A DNA stretch of 64,000 bases from CALSMU01 sp965230225 (GTDB lineage Bacteria > Bacteroidota > Bacteroidia > Flavobacteriales_D > Parvicellaceae): positions 62,001 through 126,000 of the forward strand of contig CBDDKM010000007.1 in the NCBI GenBank assembly GCA_965230225.1, in the 5' to 3' direction. The position numbers and the translations under genes were made by a program. Below, piece by piece: positions 50,348 through 60,037 of this stretch. Under the pieces are notes generated by a model that saw nothing but the letters and a program-made list of their open reading frames with translations, had not been told where the DNA came from and searched no databases. Numbering within the stretch: position 1 is the first letter of the stretch; each line of letters opens with the position of its first letter.

Positions 50348-51626
50348 TTCTAACCCTCCTTAATTTGGAACCTTTTTCAAGGTTCATGTAGTCAATAAAC
50401 TCAATGTTTACCTGATCGATGGCTTGCTTGGCCAACATTCCGGTTAAAGATGCCTCAACAGCTTTGCGCACAGCCGTTAGGTCTTGCTCAACCTCCAGGT
50501 AACACTCTAATAAATTGGGGCTCTTTTGAACCACCGTATAAAACTGAATTTGATCGGATGCAGTAATTACCGCTCTTCTGATAAAATCAGGAAAAACCGA
50601 CACGTCTGTCCCCTCTCCTGTTTTAAAATGAAAAACATCATCTGATCGTCCTTCAATTTGTTTAATTCCCGTAAACGGGCTGCCACAAGGGCAATTCTTT
50701 TCTTCGTGAATAATGTCGTTTAGTAAATACCTCACCACCGGTTGAGTTTCCCTTACCGTATCGGTAATGATGGGATGAAAACGCTCTTTGTTTTCGTCGA
50801 TGTATTGCTTTTCGATGATGAGAAAATCTTCGTTAAAATGAAGTGTTCCATGCTCGCAAGTAAAAGCCAAAAACCCTTCCGTACACTGGTACACCTGATG
50901 AATGGTTTGCCCCATTACCTTTTCCAGATACTCTTTATCCTGTGGTTCCAGTACTTCTGCCACCGAAATGATCTTCTCGGCATTTAATGTAAGCTCTCCA
51001 TTTTCTATGGCTTTTGCCAGGTGCAACAACACCGATGGTTGTCCAACCAAAATATGGGGTTTTAATTGGTTTAATCGAGCAACGTTCTCCGGCATGGGAG
51101 TCATCAGATCGAAGAAGTTAAAATCCAAAATACTGGAATTCACCGATTCGTATAAATTGCTGTTGGCCCTTAGGAAAAAGGCTACTTTTCGTTTTCTTAA
51201 TTCGAACCCAATTACCCGATCCAGCACTGCCCCTACCCATCTGGCACGTTCTTTTTCGCTGGCTAAGAAAATCCCTTTGTTTCCACTGGTTCCAGAAGAT
51301 AATCCTACCGTAACTCCATTGATTACGGGAGAAAAATCCCTCGATTGCTCTGCTTCTACTGCCACCTTCATGGCATGATCTTTCTTTAAACCACAGGTAT
51401 TAATGCGATCGAACTCCGCCATAAACACGGATTTATCGATAATGGGATACTGGCTTAAATCTGCTCCTTTGTTGGCTAGATCCGCATAGTAAGACGATGC
51501 CTTTAACACTTCGCTTAACCCCGCAAACATCTTCTTTTGATGCTCCTTTAAGTTAGCAAGATTGTTCAATCGCTTTTTACGCTTCTTGAACCCGAATAAA
51601 TAATATATAATTCTAAGCTTAAACAC
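50325..51626 (-). CDS. F390-synthetase-like acyl/aryl adenylating enzyme
   Basis: A 433-residue protein of the coenzyme F390 synthetase/phenylacetate-CoA ligase-like branch of the ANL superfamily. GLSSGTSGNKGIFLASEKER is the AMP-binding P-loop-like motif, YQCTEGFLAFTCEHGTLHFN the A5-type region, and NCPCGSPFTGIKQIEGRSDD the conserved hinge-region block. It would activate a carboxylate (or phosphate/alcohol) with ATP. It overlaps KAS III (23 bases) and the MBL gene (8 bases). The substrate is unknown; in beta-lactone and Ole pathways an ANL enzyme acts on a beta-hydroxy acid, which fits the neighbours. Confidence 0.85.
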   Translation of the reverse strand: MFKLRIIYYLFGFKKRKKRLNNLANLKEHQKKMFAGLSEVLKASSYYADLANKGADLSQYPIIDKSVFMAEFDRINTCGLKKDHAMKVAVEAEQSRDFSPVINGVTVGLSSGTSGNKGIFLASEKERARWVGAVLDRVIGFELRKRKVAFFLRANSNLYESVNSSILDFNFFDLMTPMPENVARLNQLKPHILVGQPSVLLHLAKAIENGELTLNAEKIISVAEVLEPQDKEYLEKVMGQTIHQVYQCTEGFLAFTCEHGTLHFNEDFLIIEKQYIDENKERFHPIITDTVRETQPVVRYLLNDIIHEEKNCPCGSPFTGIKQIEGRSDDVFHFKTGEGTDVSVFPDFIRRAVITASDQIQFYTVVQKSPNLLECYLEVEQDLTAVRKAVEASLTGMLAKQAIDQVNIEFIDYMNLEKGSKLRRVRNESSTAN

Positions 51627-52458
51627 TTTCTGTTACTTTGTTTTGGTTGAGTATGTACTGGCTGGTAGTACTGTTGCAATGGGTTGGTATGATCAACACA
51701 TCCGGGTGTTCCTGATGAAACTGATGAATCCTCTTGAGGTTATCAATATAATCTTTCCAGGAGTTGAAAAACAGCTTTACAATGGGGTTTGGAAACTTTA
51801 GCTCTTTGTATGATGGACTAAGCCATACGGCATCTGCCACCAAAAACAAAGGTTGTTCGTTGTTCATCATCAAAGCTCCCATCTGTCCGGCAGCATGCCC
51901 CTCCAACTCCACCATTTGGATCAAACCATCTCCAAACAAATCGTACACATTACTAAAGTAGCGGCTCTCTACTTTTGTTTTGTCATCAATAAATTCCAAT
52001 CTACTTTCTAAATCATCCGGCACCATTCCTTTTAGGATTCCCTTACTCACTGCAGCAAATCCATTCAGCTTATTCATTTGCTCATAAGCCTTCTTAGAGC
52101 AATAGAATTGAGCATTAGGGAAATCTTTCATTCCTCCTATATGATCGGCATGGAAATGAGATATAATGATGTGCTTTACTTCTTCTGCCGCTATTCCCAT
52201 CTCTTTTAGTTGCGCATGCAGTTCCTCTTCCGGGGTAATGTACACCTTAGTGGCCCACGCGTATATTTTACCGGGAAGCTTTGCGGTTTCCTTGTAAAAC
52301 CTCGTGGTATAGCCGGTATCAAACAACACTACTCCGTGTTCCGGATGCTGAATCACTCCCACAATGGCATCAAAGGCTATTTTCTTGCGCCTCCCGCCTT
52401 TAATGGCGTGATGCTCCATGGCATCGCAATATCCCGTTTTAATTAGTTTAACTTCCAT
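51619..52458 (-). CDS. Metallo-beta-lactamase-fold hydrolase (lactonase/thioesterase-like)
   Basis: A 280-residue MBL-fold protein: IISHFHADHIGGMKDFPNAQ has the HxHxDH zinc motif, LEGHAAGQMGAL supplies the next His, FLVADAVWL the bridging Asp and IIPTHCNSTTS the last His. The fold suggests a lactonase, thioesterase or phosphodiesterase. The start at 52458 (MEVKLIKTGYC) is used because an in-frame Met at 52488 lies inside the SDR gene. It leaves a 4-base gap after the SDR stop. In the operon it could open a lactone or thioester, or process the released product. Confidence 0.87.
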   Translation of the reverse strand: MEVKLIKTGYCDAMEHHAIKGGRRKKIAFDAIVGVIQHPEHGVVLFDTGYTTRFYKETAKLPGKIYAWATKVYITPEEELHAQLKEMGIAAEEVKHIIISHFHADHIGGMKDFPNAQFYCSKKAYEQMNKLNGFAAVSKGILKGMVPDDLESRLEFIDDKTKVESRYFSNVYDLFGDGLIQMVELEGHAAGQMGALMMNNEQPLFLVADAVWLSPSYKELKFPNPIVKLFFNSWKDYIDNLKRIHQFHQEHPDVLIIPTHCNSTTSQYILNQNKVTESV

Positions 52459-52462
52459 CTTA

Positions 52463-53452
52463 TTATTGCTGTTTGTACCACTGTACAAATTCGTCTATCG
52501 CTTCTTTTGTATTCATTTTGGGTTCGTACCCCAACTTGTCTTTTGCTTTGGAAATGTCCATGGTAAAATTCATAGCTAATGTACCTACGCTATACTGGGT
52601 TAATACTGGCTCTTTCCCCTTGCTCCACTTTGCTTTTAACTCCATCATTTTCGCCACTGTTTTCACTACTCCCAAAGGCACCTTTTTGGGGCCCAATTTC
52701 ATTCCCAGTCGTGCCAGAGTATCGTCTATGGCTTCCCACAGTTTTACCGGTTCTCCATTGGTAATGTTGTAGACCTCTCCACAAGCTTCTTCGGATGCTC
52801 CGAGTGCCAACACAATGGCATCCACCACATTGCTCACTGCGGTTAAATCCACTTCATTTTTACCGTTCCCTATAATCTTTAATCGCCCCTCTTCATAAGC
52901 CCGGATCAATCGGGGCATTATTACGGTATCTCCTCTTCCGATCAATGCTCTTGGGCGTATGGCTATATAGGATAATCCGGAATCTTGTAGCATTAACTCC
53001 GCCTCTCTTTTGGTTCTGGCATATTGATTTACAGGTGGAGGCAATGGCTCTGACTCTTTAATATCGTATCGATCTTTAAAATTGAAGTACAAACTTGGGG
53101 TAGAAACAAATACAAATCGGTTGATGCCGTTCTTCTTCGCTTCTTTAATCAAATTGGACTGAGATTGCACATTGGCCTGATAAAACTCGTAATAACTCCC
53201 CCATGGAGAAGATAAGGCTGCGCAATTAACCACCTGGTCCACGCCTTCGAACAAAGAGCTTACATAAGCTTCGTCCTCCAGGCTTCCCAGTCGGTATTCT
53301 ACTTTAGGATGTTCCACCACTGCTCCTGGCTTTTTGGTTCTTCCTGCAGCAATAATTTTAGCTACATCCGGTTGTTGTGCTAAACGCTCAACGGTCCTAA
53401 ATCCTAAAAAGCCGGTGGCTCCTGTTACTAATATGGTTCTATTATTATTCAT
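52463..53452 (-). CDS. Extended SDR (3-beta-HSD-like) NAD(P)-dependent dehydrogenase
   Basis: A 329-residue extended SDR: NRTILVTGATGFLGFRTVER (GxxGxxG NAD motif), VNCAALSSPWGSYYEFYQAN, and the catalytic YxxxK in VNQYARTKREAELML with an upstream Ser. The domain arrangement resembles 3-beta-hydroxysteroid dehydrogenase/OleD, which reduces a beta-keto acid. It is the first gene of a six-gene operon. A 290-bp divergent intergenic region with promoter-like sequences separates it from the propeller-SpoIIE gene. Confidence 0.87.
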   Translation of the reverse strand: MNNNRTILVTGATGFLGFRTVERLAQQPDVAKIIAAGRTKKPGAVVEHPKVEYRLGSLEDEAYVSSLFEGVDQVVNCAALSSPWGSYYEFYQANVQSQSNLIKEAKKNGINRFVFVSTPSLYFNFKDRYDIKESEPLPPPVNQYARTKREAELMLQDSGLSYIAIRPRALIGRGDTVIMPRLIRAYEEGRLKIIGNGKNEVDLTAVSNVVDAIVLALGASEEACGEVYNITNGEPVKLWEAIDDTLARLGMKLGPKKVPLGVVKTVAKMMELKAKWSKGKEPVLTQYSVGTLAMNFTMDISKAKDKLGYEPKMNTKEAIDEFVQWYKQQ

Positions 53453-53709
53453 ACGTATGTATGATTATTTGAATGGGTCAATAAATGTTCAGATCAAAGG
53501 TAGGTATAGTGGGGCACATCAAAAACTAGCATTACAATTTCACGTACTTTAGAAATTCATTTTTTAAATCTTCATTTTTCTAAAATCACACCCAAATATG
53601 AGGTAAATTATCGTTTTTATGGAAAATGGTTACGTATTTTTAGTGACTGGTTGATTAAACAAAAATGTCGCGTATCAGTCTAACCTTATGAAATCCTCAC
53701 AAAAGTCAG

Positions 53710-53739
53710 TTGTAATTGGTTTCGCATTTCATATCTTTA
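53710..53739 (+). promoter_or_regulatory. Promoter-like elements of the propeller-SpoIIE gene, near-leaderless
   Basis: TTG (53710-53712), 19 bp, TATCTTTA (53732-53739; one mismatch to TAnnTTTG). The ATG is only 4 bases later at 53744, so translation from the 5' end of the message is likely. Confidence 0.45.
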
Positions 53740-53743
53740 CCCT

Positions 53744-56700
53744 ATGAGGTTATTGCATCTATGCACCATAGCGCTCTGTTTATTGTTTGCCTGCCCACCA
53801 CTTCAGGCCCAGCAGTATAATTTTCAAAAATTATCGATTGAGGATGGGCTTCCTCGCTCTGCCGTATATTCTCTTTGTCAGGACAACGATGGTTTCTTAT
53901 GGGTTGGACTAGACGGTGGAGGTGTTGCGGTATTCAACGGAAAAACTTTCCAAACCTTCGACATGGCCGATGGGCTCCCCTCTCATCAGGTAAGGGCCGT
54001 ATTTCAGGATTCTAAAGGAAACATCTGGTTTGGAACCACCGAAGGACTATGTAAATACGATCATAAAACCATTAAAGTATACACCACAGAAGATGGACTT
54101 TGCTTTAACTATGTAAGAACCCTTGCCGAAGATGATCATGGTAATTTATGGATCGGAACCAACAATGGGTTGAGTATTTACGACGGTACTCACTTTAAGA
54201 ACTACAACATTTACGAAGGATTACTGGATTATAAAATCCGAATCATTTACAAAGACAAAAACGGTAAAATGTGGATCGGGACCGATTCAGGAATCAACTA
54301 CATGAAGGGAGATAAGTTTGTAGATTTTATAGACAATTACTACCTGCCACACCCCACTGTACTGGAAATTTACGAAGACAAAGACCGAAACCTTTGGATC
54401 GGTACCAAAGGAGGTTTGATTAAATTCAAAGACAATCAACACACCATTTACACTACAGATGTGGGATTGGTACATAACCGTGTTAGAGCCATTTCGGAAG
54501 ATCAATTGGGAAACATCTGGATTGGAACAAGATCGGGTGTAAGTAAGTTTGATGGAACCACTTTCTACAATTACCATCAGGGAAATGGATTGAGTCATGA
54601 CCGTATCAGAGATATCCTACTAGACGACAGAGGAAACTTGTGGTTCGCCACTTATTTTGGAGGAATCGACCGTTTTTCGCACAACGATTTGGTTTCCTAC
54701 ACCACCTACGAAGGATTAATTAGTAACCAGGTATTCTCCATTTTCGAAGATTCGGAGGGAGATATTATTCTTGGAACTTTTGATGGAATATCTAAACTGA
54801 AATTTAAGAATGGTAAGTTGGATACTGTAAAGAACATCACATCTATAGAAGGATTACTGGACGATCGGGTTTTTGCGGTTCTAAAAGATCAAAATGGATA
54901 TTACTGGTATGGAACTCAAAACGGTATTACCATTAGCAACAATGACGAAGTACATACCATTACCCGAAATGATGGTTTAATCGACAACGAAATTACCACC
55001 ATTCACTCAGTGGATCAGAACTTGTTTTGGGTGGGAACCGAAGAGGGAGTTAGTAAAATTGAATTTCAGAACTTCCCAACTGAATACACCGTTACTAACT
55101 TAAAACAAGACTCCAGTCAGTTTTTAGCGGGTAACGAAATTTCGGCCATCATTAGAGATTCATACAATAACCTTTGGTTCGGATTTAGAAACGGTAAGAT
55201 TACGGTGCTTACACCGGATAATCAATTCATCATCCCTAAACTGCCGGATAACTTATTTAATGTTACCTGTTTAATGCGCGGTAAAGGACAAACCATCTGG
55301 ATTGGTACAGATGCCAACGGATTGTTTAAACTGAGAAACGAGAACAGTTACGAACAGTTCCCTACTACACTTAATTACACCAAGAAAGACGGGTTAGAGT
55401 CTAACCACATCTACTCCATTTTGGAGGACAAAGACGAAAACATTTGGCTGGGAACCGAAAGAGGACTTGATCATTTAATTCTGGACAAAGAAGAAGTACT
55501 GATCCGTGTAGCCCATTACGGAAAAGAAGAAGGATTAAAAGGTAGTGAGGTAAACGAAAATGCCGTATTTGAAGATCATAACAACAACCTTTGGTTTGGA
55601 ACTGTAGAGGGCGTATCCAGCCTTAACATCAACTCCCTGTACGAGAACCAAACCCCACCCGATTTATACCTTACCAAAGTAAAGTTATTTGGCCATACCA
55701 TTGAGCCAGACAACGAAATGGGAATTACCACTGAGGGTAGGTTCCAGATCCCTAACAATTTTGAACTGGAGCATTTCCAAAACTCGATAGGTTTTGAATT
55801 TATTGGGATCAACTTAGGAGCTCCGGATAAAGTAAAATACAAATGGATACTGGAAGGATTTGATGAAGAATGGTCGGAGCCTTCTAACAGAAGAAGTGTT
55901 AATTACACCAACTTACCTGCGGGAACCTATACTTTCAGTGTTCTATCCACTAACGAAAATGGTATTTGGAACAAAGAACCAGCTAGTATTACCTTCAAAA
56001 TATCTCCCCCATTCTGGCAAACTGGGTGGTTCATTTCATTAATCGCCATTGGAGGGTTGGTGATCTTCTTTATGATTTCACAATTGAGAGTAAAGAACCT
56101 TAAAAAGGCCAAACTTAAATTGGAGAAAAAAGTATCGGAAGCCACCGAAGAGCTAAGAGTTGAAAAGGAACACATTGAGTTACAAAACGAAGAAATTGAA
56201 TCTCAGAAGAATGAGCTGGAAGAGATGAACAATGCCTTTACGGATAGTGTAAACTATGCACAACGGATCCAAAGAGCCATCATGCATCCAGAATCTTCTA
56301 CTCATTCGGTGATTCAGGATAAGATGTTCATTTTCCACCGTGCAAAAGACATTGTATCGGGAGATTTCTTCTGGTTTAGAGACAAAGAAGACTCTTCTTA
56401 CTTTACCGCTTCCGATTGTACCGGACATGGTGTACCGGGGGCATTTATGAGTATGATTGGAATTACTTACCTCAACCAGATCGTAAACACCAGTAAAACT
56501 CTAATTACACCGGACGAAGTATTGTTTAAGCTTCGTAAAAACGTAATTACTGCCCTAAAACACGAGGGAGAAGAAAAAGCCAAAGATGGGATGGACATGG
56601 GGCTGTGTAGAATTGACTGGAAAACCAAAAAACTCCATTTTGCCGGATCCAACAACCCAATGTATTTAGTAAGAAACAGTGAGCTAACCGAAATTAAGGC

Positions 56701-56989
56701 TGATAAAATGCCAATTGGAGATCACGATCTTAAAAACGAACCGTTTACTCCACACACCATCGACGTTCAGAAAGGTGATATGATCTACCTGTTTACAGAT
56801 GGTTATGCTGACCAATTTGGTGGACCAAAAGGCAAAAAGTTCAAATACAAGCCTTTTAAATTCTTCCTGGAATCCATCTATGATTTCCCATTAGAGAAAC
56901 AAAACGAAGCTCTTGGAAACGAGCTAGATCGTTGGATGGGCAACATGGAGCAGGTGGATGACATATTGGTTATCGGGGTTAGGGTTTGA
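53744..56989 (+). CDS. Two-component propeller SpoIIE-type phosphatase
   Basis: A 1081-residue membrane protein: signal peptide ending near LQAQQ (residue 23), a two-component propeller array at about 25-640 (DKNGKMWIGTDSGI, DRGNLWFATYFGG units), Y_Y_Y domain (about 650-745, VKYKWILEGFDEEWSEP), one TM near 765-785, a coiled coil (790-840), and a PP2C/SpoIIE phosphatase from about 850. KDIVSGDFFWF, SDCTGHGVPGAFMSMIG and YLFTDGYADQFGG carry the metal-binding Asp residues. It links an extracellular signal to dephosphorylation of a cytoplasmic target, probably an anti-sigma-type partner, not encoded nearby. Confidence 0.93.
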   Translation: MRLLHLCTIALCLLFACPPLQAQQYNFQKLSIEDGLPRSAVYSLCQDNDGFLWVGLDGGGVAVFNGKTFQTFDMADGLPSHQVRAVFQDSKGNIWFGTTEGLCKYDHKTIKVYTTEDGLCFNYVRTLAEDDHGNLWIGTNNGLSIYDGTHFKNYNIYEGLLDYKIRIIYKDKNGKMWIGTDSGINYMKGDKFVDFIDNYYLPHPTVLEIYEDKDRNLWIGTKGGLIKFKDNQHTIYTTDVGLVHNRVRAISEDQLGNIWIGTRSGVSKFDGTTFYNYHQGNGLSHDRIRDILLDDRGNLWFATYFGGIDRFSHNDLVSYTTYEGLISNQVFSIFEDSEGDIILGTFDGISKLKFKNGKLDTVKNITSIEGLLDDRVFAVLKDQNGYYWYGTQNGITISNNDEVHTITRNDGLIDNEITTIHSVDQNLFWVGTEEGVSKIEFQNFPTEYTVTNLKQDSSQFLAGNEISAIIRDSYNNLWFGFRNGKITVLTPDNQFIIPKLPDNLFNVTCLMRGKGQTIWIGTDANGLFKLRNENSYEQFPTTLNYTKKDGLESNHIYSILEDKDENIWLGTERGLDHLILDKEEVLIRVAHYGKEEGLKGSEVNENAVFEDHNNNLWFGTVEGVSSLNINSLYENQTPPDLYLTKVKLFGHTIEPDNEMGITTEGRFQIPNNFELEHFQNSIGFEFIGINLGAPDKVKYKWILEGFDEEWSEPSNRRSVNYTNLPAGTYTFSVLSTNENGIWNKEPASITFKISPPFWQTGWFISLIAIGGLVIFFMISQLRVKNLKKAKLKLEKKVSEATEELRVEKEHIELQNEEIESQKNELEEMNNAFTDSVNYAQRIQRAIMHPESSTHSVIQDKMFIFHRAKDIVSGDFFWFRDKEDSSYFTASDCTGHGVPGAFMSMIGITYLNQIVNTSKTLITPDEVLFKLRKNVITALKHEGEEKAKDGMDMGLCRIDWKTKKLHFAGSNNPMYLVRNSELTEIKADKMPIGDHDLKNEPFTPHTIDVQKGDMIYLFTDGYADQFGGPKGKKFKYKPFKFFLESIYDFPLEKQNEALGNELDRWMGNMEQVDDILVIGVRV

Positions 56990-56994
56990 TTTTT

Positions 56995-57027
56995 TAGACT
57001 GTAGATGACAGACATTAGACGATAGAC
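56995..57027 (+). repeat. Degenerate heptad tandem repeat
   Basis: Units TAGACTG, TAGATGA, CAGACAT, TAGACGA, TAGAC follow in register directly after the SpoIIE gene. Similar TAGACGA-type repeats occur at intergenic sites in some Bacteroidota from memory. No coding. Confidence 0.55.
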
Positions 57028-57062
57028 TTTTTTTGCGCTTCGCGCTTACATGGAAGTACCAA

Positions 57063-57082
57063 TTTCCCGTGAAAACGGGAAA
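57063..57082. repeat. Perfect hairpin with GAAA tetraloop
   Basis: TTTCCCGT (57063-57070), GAAA, ACGGGAAA (57075-57082) make an 8-bp stem with a GNRA-type loop on the plus strand. No T run follows, so it is not a usual terminator. It is close to a half-copy of the 16-bp palindrome (CTATCGGGAT near 57126). Confidence 0.5.
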
Positions 57083-57166
57083 CTTTCGAAGTGAGCACTA
57101 ATGTGATGAGCTTCCCTCCCAACAACTATCGGGATCATGGGAAAAAGAGGTATTCTAATCGTAATA

Positions 57167-57571
57167 CTACTTGTACAACACCCAAACAAACGCCACCAAA
57201 TAAGCACAAAACGTAAGAACAAACGTGCTTAACATGCTGTACTGAATAGCCTTTCTTTGGGTTCCTTGCGGATAAATTAATTGCATTAACACCCTTGTTG
57301 CCCAAAGCACTGCTGTTGCTCCCAGCACTACCAACAATGAAAACTGTTCATCTGGCCTACACCAAATTAACAGCATATTCATCACCCCAAATAGTACCAG
57401 ACACAGAGAGAAAAACACATTGATAGCTCTAACCGCCAACACTAGTTCAGGAGCACTTTTATCGATGTAATTGTACCAACTCCAGATTTTAGGCACAAAG
57501 AAATGCCATACACCAAAGCCAATGGTAACGATACTGGCAATAGAAACTAGTATTTGAATAAAGGTGCCCAC
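57167..57571 (-). CDS. Four-TM membrane protein of unknown function
   Basis: A 134-residue integral membrane protein with about four TM helices (residues 5-25, 46-68, 77-95 and 110-130). LVSIASIVTIGFGVWHFFVPKIWSWYNYI resembles small uncharacterised membrane proteins; no functional residue is obvious. It is last in a minus-strand group with the carboxypeptidase-regulatory and ppx genes (25 bases after the former). Confidence 0.6.
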   Translation of the reverse strand: MGTFIQILVSIASIVTIGFGVWHFFVPKIWSWYNYIDKSAPELVLAVRAINVFFSLCLVLFGVMNMLLIWCRPDEQFSLLVVLGATAVLWATRVLMQLIYPQGTQRKAIQYSMLSTFVLTFCAYLVAFVWVLYK

Positions 57572-57595
57572 TCTATTTATTAGGTTCGTTTAGTT

Positions 57596-58912
57596 TCAAT
57601 TTTCCACACCATCGAGCTTTATTCGATACAACTTATGGAAACCATTTTTGTTTTTTAGGAAATACACCCACCCGCCATACAACTGAACATTCTTAGCAAA
57701 GGTTTGTTCGTTTAAAGTAAATACTTCTTTTAATTCTCCATTAATTAGGTTAATGGAAGAAATGGAATACAACCCATTGTTCTGGTTGAGGGTGTAAAAG
57801 TCGTTAGTTGCTTTATCGATTAATATGGTTCGGTTCACCTTATCGTCCGGAACATGAAATTTCGTTCGGTGTACCATATCTCCATTTCCTTTAAAGGCAT
57901 AAATAGAATCCGAAAGAAAATCGAAGGTGATGATTTGCTTATTGGCCTTATAGGATGATATTTCCAGTTCTCTTCCTCTAATCTTCAAGTACCAACTTAT
58001 CATACGGTTCAACTCCTTGTCTCCAGGCAATTGCAAAGCAATTAGGTTTCCATTCCACACTCCATTGGTAATTACATTACCCTCTGGTGGGGCATAAGCA
58101 TTGTATCTTCTAATGATGGCCCAATAATCTCCACGAGCCACTTGTTCTGCTTCTTTATCCCAGGTACTATAAAAGTATTTTCTTTCCCCTCCTTCTTTGG
58201 CTACGGCGGTTAAAGTATACTTCTTATTGTGGTTGCTAAACGACTGGAATACACTGTTCTCCTCAAAGGCACCCACACAAGGTTTAAGAATATCTTCAAA
58301 ATCACTCAGAGAAGAAACAGAGACAATGTGTAGCACCGAGTCTACATAAATCTGATAACTGGAATCCTTTGATAGGATATGAATGTTCCCAAAGCAATCT
58401 TCGTAAAACGATTTGGCATTGATAGACTCCAGATCAAACGACTTAATGGTGGTATCCGTGCCTTCGAAAGACAATATCTTCTTAGACTTATAGGACTTTA
58501 AAGCCAACACAAAATGATCGTAGGGAACATAATCAAGTATGTTCACCGAATTCTGATCCACCACCTTTTTCATACGACCAATGGTTACGGTTACCTCTCT
58601 AAGATCTTTCGCACCAATCTTTAATCGAACGGTAACATTTATAGTGTCCTTTTGATCTGTTATGTTAATGTATTGAGAAGAATATCCTACGTAAGACACC
58701 TTTACAATACTCCCTGCCTTTACTGGTAAGGTAAACTTACCTACAGAGTTGGAAACAACTTGTGTATTCTGAACTATATCTACCACATGTGCATTGGAAA
58801 GCACCTTATTATTCTGATCAACCACCACTCCGGTTAATACCTGTGCCCTTCCTTGTTGTGCCAAAGACAATAACAAGATACCTAGGAACAATATTCTGGT
58901 AGTTGCATTCAT
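57596..58912 (-). CDS. Exported protein with carboxypeptidase-regulatory-like domain
   Basis: A 438-residue exported protein: signal peptide to about QGRAQ (residue 24), then a CarboxypepD_reg-like beta-sandwich at 25-105 (VLTGVVVDQNNKVLSNAHVV, GKFTLPVKAGSIVKVSYVGY), the same domain that precedes TonB-dependent receptors. Residues 110-438 form a beta-rich region without a plug or barrel, so it is not a receptor. It may be a surface-associated protein. It follows ppx by 21 bases. Confidence 0.7.
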   Translation of the reverse strand: MNATTRILFLGILLLSLAQQGRAQVLTGVVVDQNNKVLSNAHVVDIVQNTQVVSNSVGKFTLPVKAGSIVKVSYVGYSSQYINITDQKDTINVTVRLKIGAKDLREVTVTIGRMKKVVDQNSVNILDYVPYDHFVLALKSYKSKKILSFEGTDTTIKSFDLESINAKSFYEDCFGNIHILSKDSSYQIYVDSVLHIVSVSSLSDFEDILKPCVGAFEENSVFQSFSNHNKKYTLTAVAKEGGERKYFYSTWDKEAEQVARGDYWAIIRRYNAYAPPEGNVITNGVWNGNLIALQLPGDKELNRMISWYLKIRGRELEISSYKANKQIITFDFLSDSIYAFKGNGDMVHRTKFHVPDDKVNRTILIDKATNDFYTLNQNNGLYSISSINLINGELKEVFTLNEQTFAKNVQLYGGWVYFLKNKNGFHKLYRIKLDGVEN

Positions 58913-58932
58913 GAGGGGTAATTAAAATGAGG

Positions 58933-59823
58933 TTAATCGTCTTTGGAGATTTCGTTTAAGTATAATTGATAGATAATACCATCACTTAATCCAACCTTTG
59001 GAACAATCATGTTTTCGGCTCCTCCGGCTTTCATAAGGGACAAATAGATTTTACTTGCCGGAACAATTACATCCGCTCTATCTGGTTTTAATTTCAATGT
59101 TTTTATTCTTTCGTCCAAAGAGAAAGACTTGATGTATTCGTATACCTTCTTGATTTCAGAACGGGTCATCATTTCTCCCATGGTATGTCTGGCAGCTCTG
59201 TATACCCGGTTAATGTTTCCTCCGGTACCAATGGCAATTACTTCTTCGTCCTCATCATGCACCAAATCCTTAACAAATGCTTTAGCTTCCTTCCAATCTT
59301 CGTCTTTCACCTTTCCCTTTATCATACGTACAGTACCCAAAGGAAACGATCTGGATTTCACCCTTTTGTTGTCTTTGATCAAAGTAATCTCAGTACTTCC
59401 TCCACCAACATCGATGTACAAATAGGTTTTATTATTGGCTAATCCGGCTGTGTAGAAGTTAGAAAAAATCAATTCCGCCTCTTCATTACCAGATATAATT
59501 TCGATTGGAATTTTGGTGGTTCTTTTAATGATGGAGCAAAGTTTCTTTCCGTTAGAAGCCTCACGCATAGCAGAAGTTGCACAAGCTCTGTAATCGATAA
59601 TGTCGTTTACATCCATCAAATAGCGGAAGGCACGCATTACCTTAATCATCTTCTTTTGCTTGTCTTTAGATATTTTACCGTTGGTAAACACATCTTCACC
59701 CAAACGCAACGGAACACGGGTTAATGAAATCTTTCTAAAGTAGATTTCATCTCCGTTCTTAACAGCTTCTTTTATCAGCAATCTAACTGCATTCGACCCT
59801 ATGTCTATCGCTCCAAATTTCAT
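58933..59823 (-). CDS. Ppx/GppA family exopolyphosphatase
   Basis: A 296-residue Ppx/GppA phosphatase: FGAIDIGSNAVRLLIKEAVK (phosphate 1 loop of the actin-like fold), YIDVGGGSTEITLI and IGTGGNINRVYRAARHTMGE. It lacks the C-terminal HD domain of E. coli Ppx, as is usual for short Bacteroidota members. It hydrolyses terminal phosphates of polyphosphate or the gamma phosphate of pppGpp; which one is uncertain. It is first gene of a three-gene minus-strand group. Confidence 0.92.
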   Translation of the reverse strand: MKFGAIDIGSNAVRLLIKEAVKNGDEIYFRKISLTRVPLRLGEDVFTNGKISKDKQKKMIKVMRAFRYLMDVNDIIDYRACATSAMREASNGKKLCSIIKRTTKIPIEIISGNEEAELIFSNFYTAGLANNKTYLYIDVGGGSTEITLIKDNKRVKSRSFPLGTVRMIKGKVKDEDWKEAKAFVKDLVHDEDEEVIAIGTGGNINRVYRAARHTMGEMMTRSEIKKVYEYIKSFSLDERIKTLKLKPDRADVIVPASKIYLSLMKAGGAENMIVPKVGLSDGIIYQLYLNEISKDD

Positions 59824-60037
59824 CTTTCATCTCCATTTTTACTACGTAGGTAAGTAAAATGAATGCTCTCGCCAATTTAGTGAATTTTTATCTATCCAGA
59901 ACAGTATATATGATTAACTTTAACACGAACAATTGCGCTGTAATTGGCAAACTCACTGTTTATTAATTACATGAATGTTAAGATTTTGTTGATAAGTGAT
60001 GTATCGAAACGCAAAGAAATTCCGTAGAAGGACTGTT

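Noticed and set aside
47359..53452. Calling the operon a true OleABCD olefin cluster
   Set aside because: The KAS III is not clearly OleA, the hydrolase elbow is Cys rather than the Asp of OleB, and extra sulfotransferase and MBL genes are present; similarity of logic only.
53450..53459. CATACGTATG palindrome at the SDR start codon
   Set aside because: Ten bases overlapping the start codon are expected by chance in AT-rich DNA; not strong enough as an operator.
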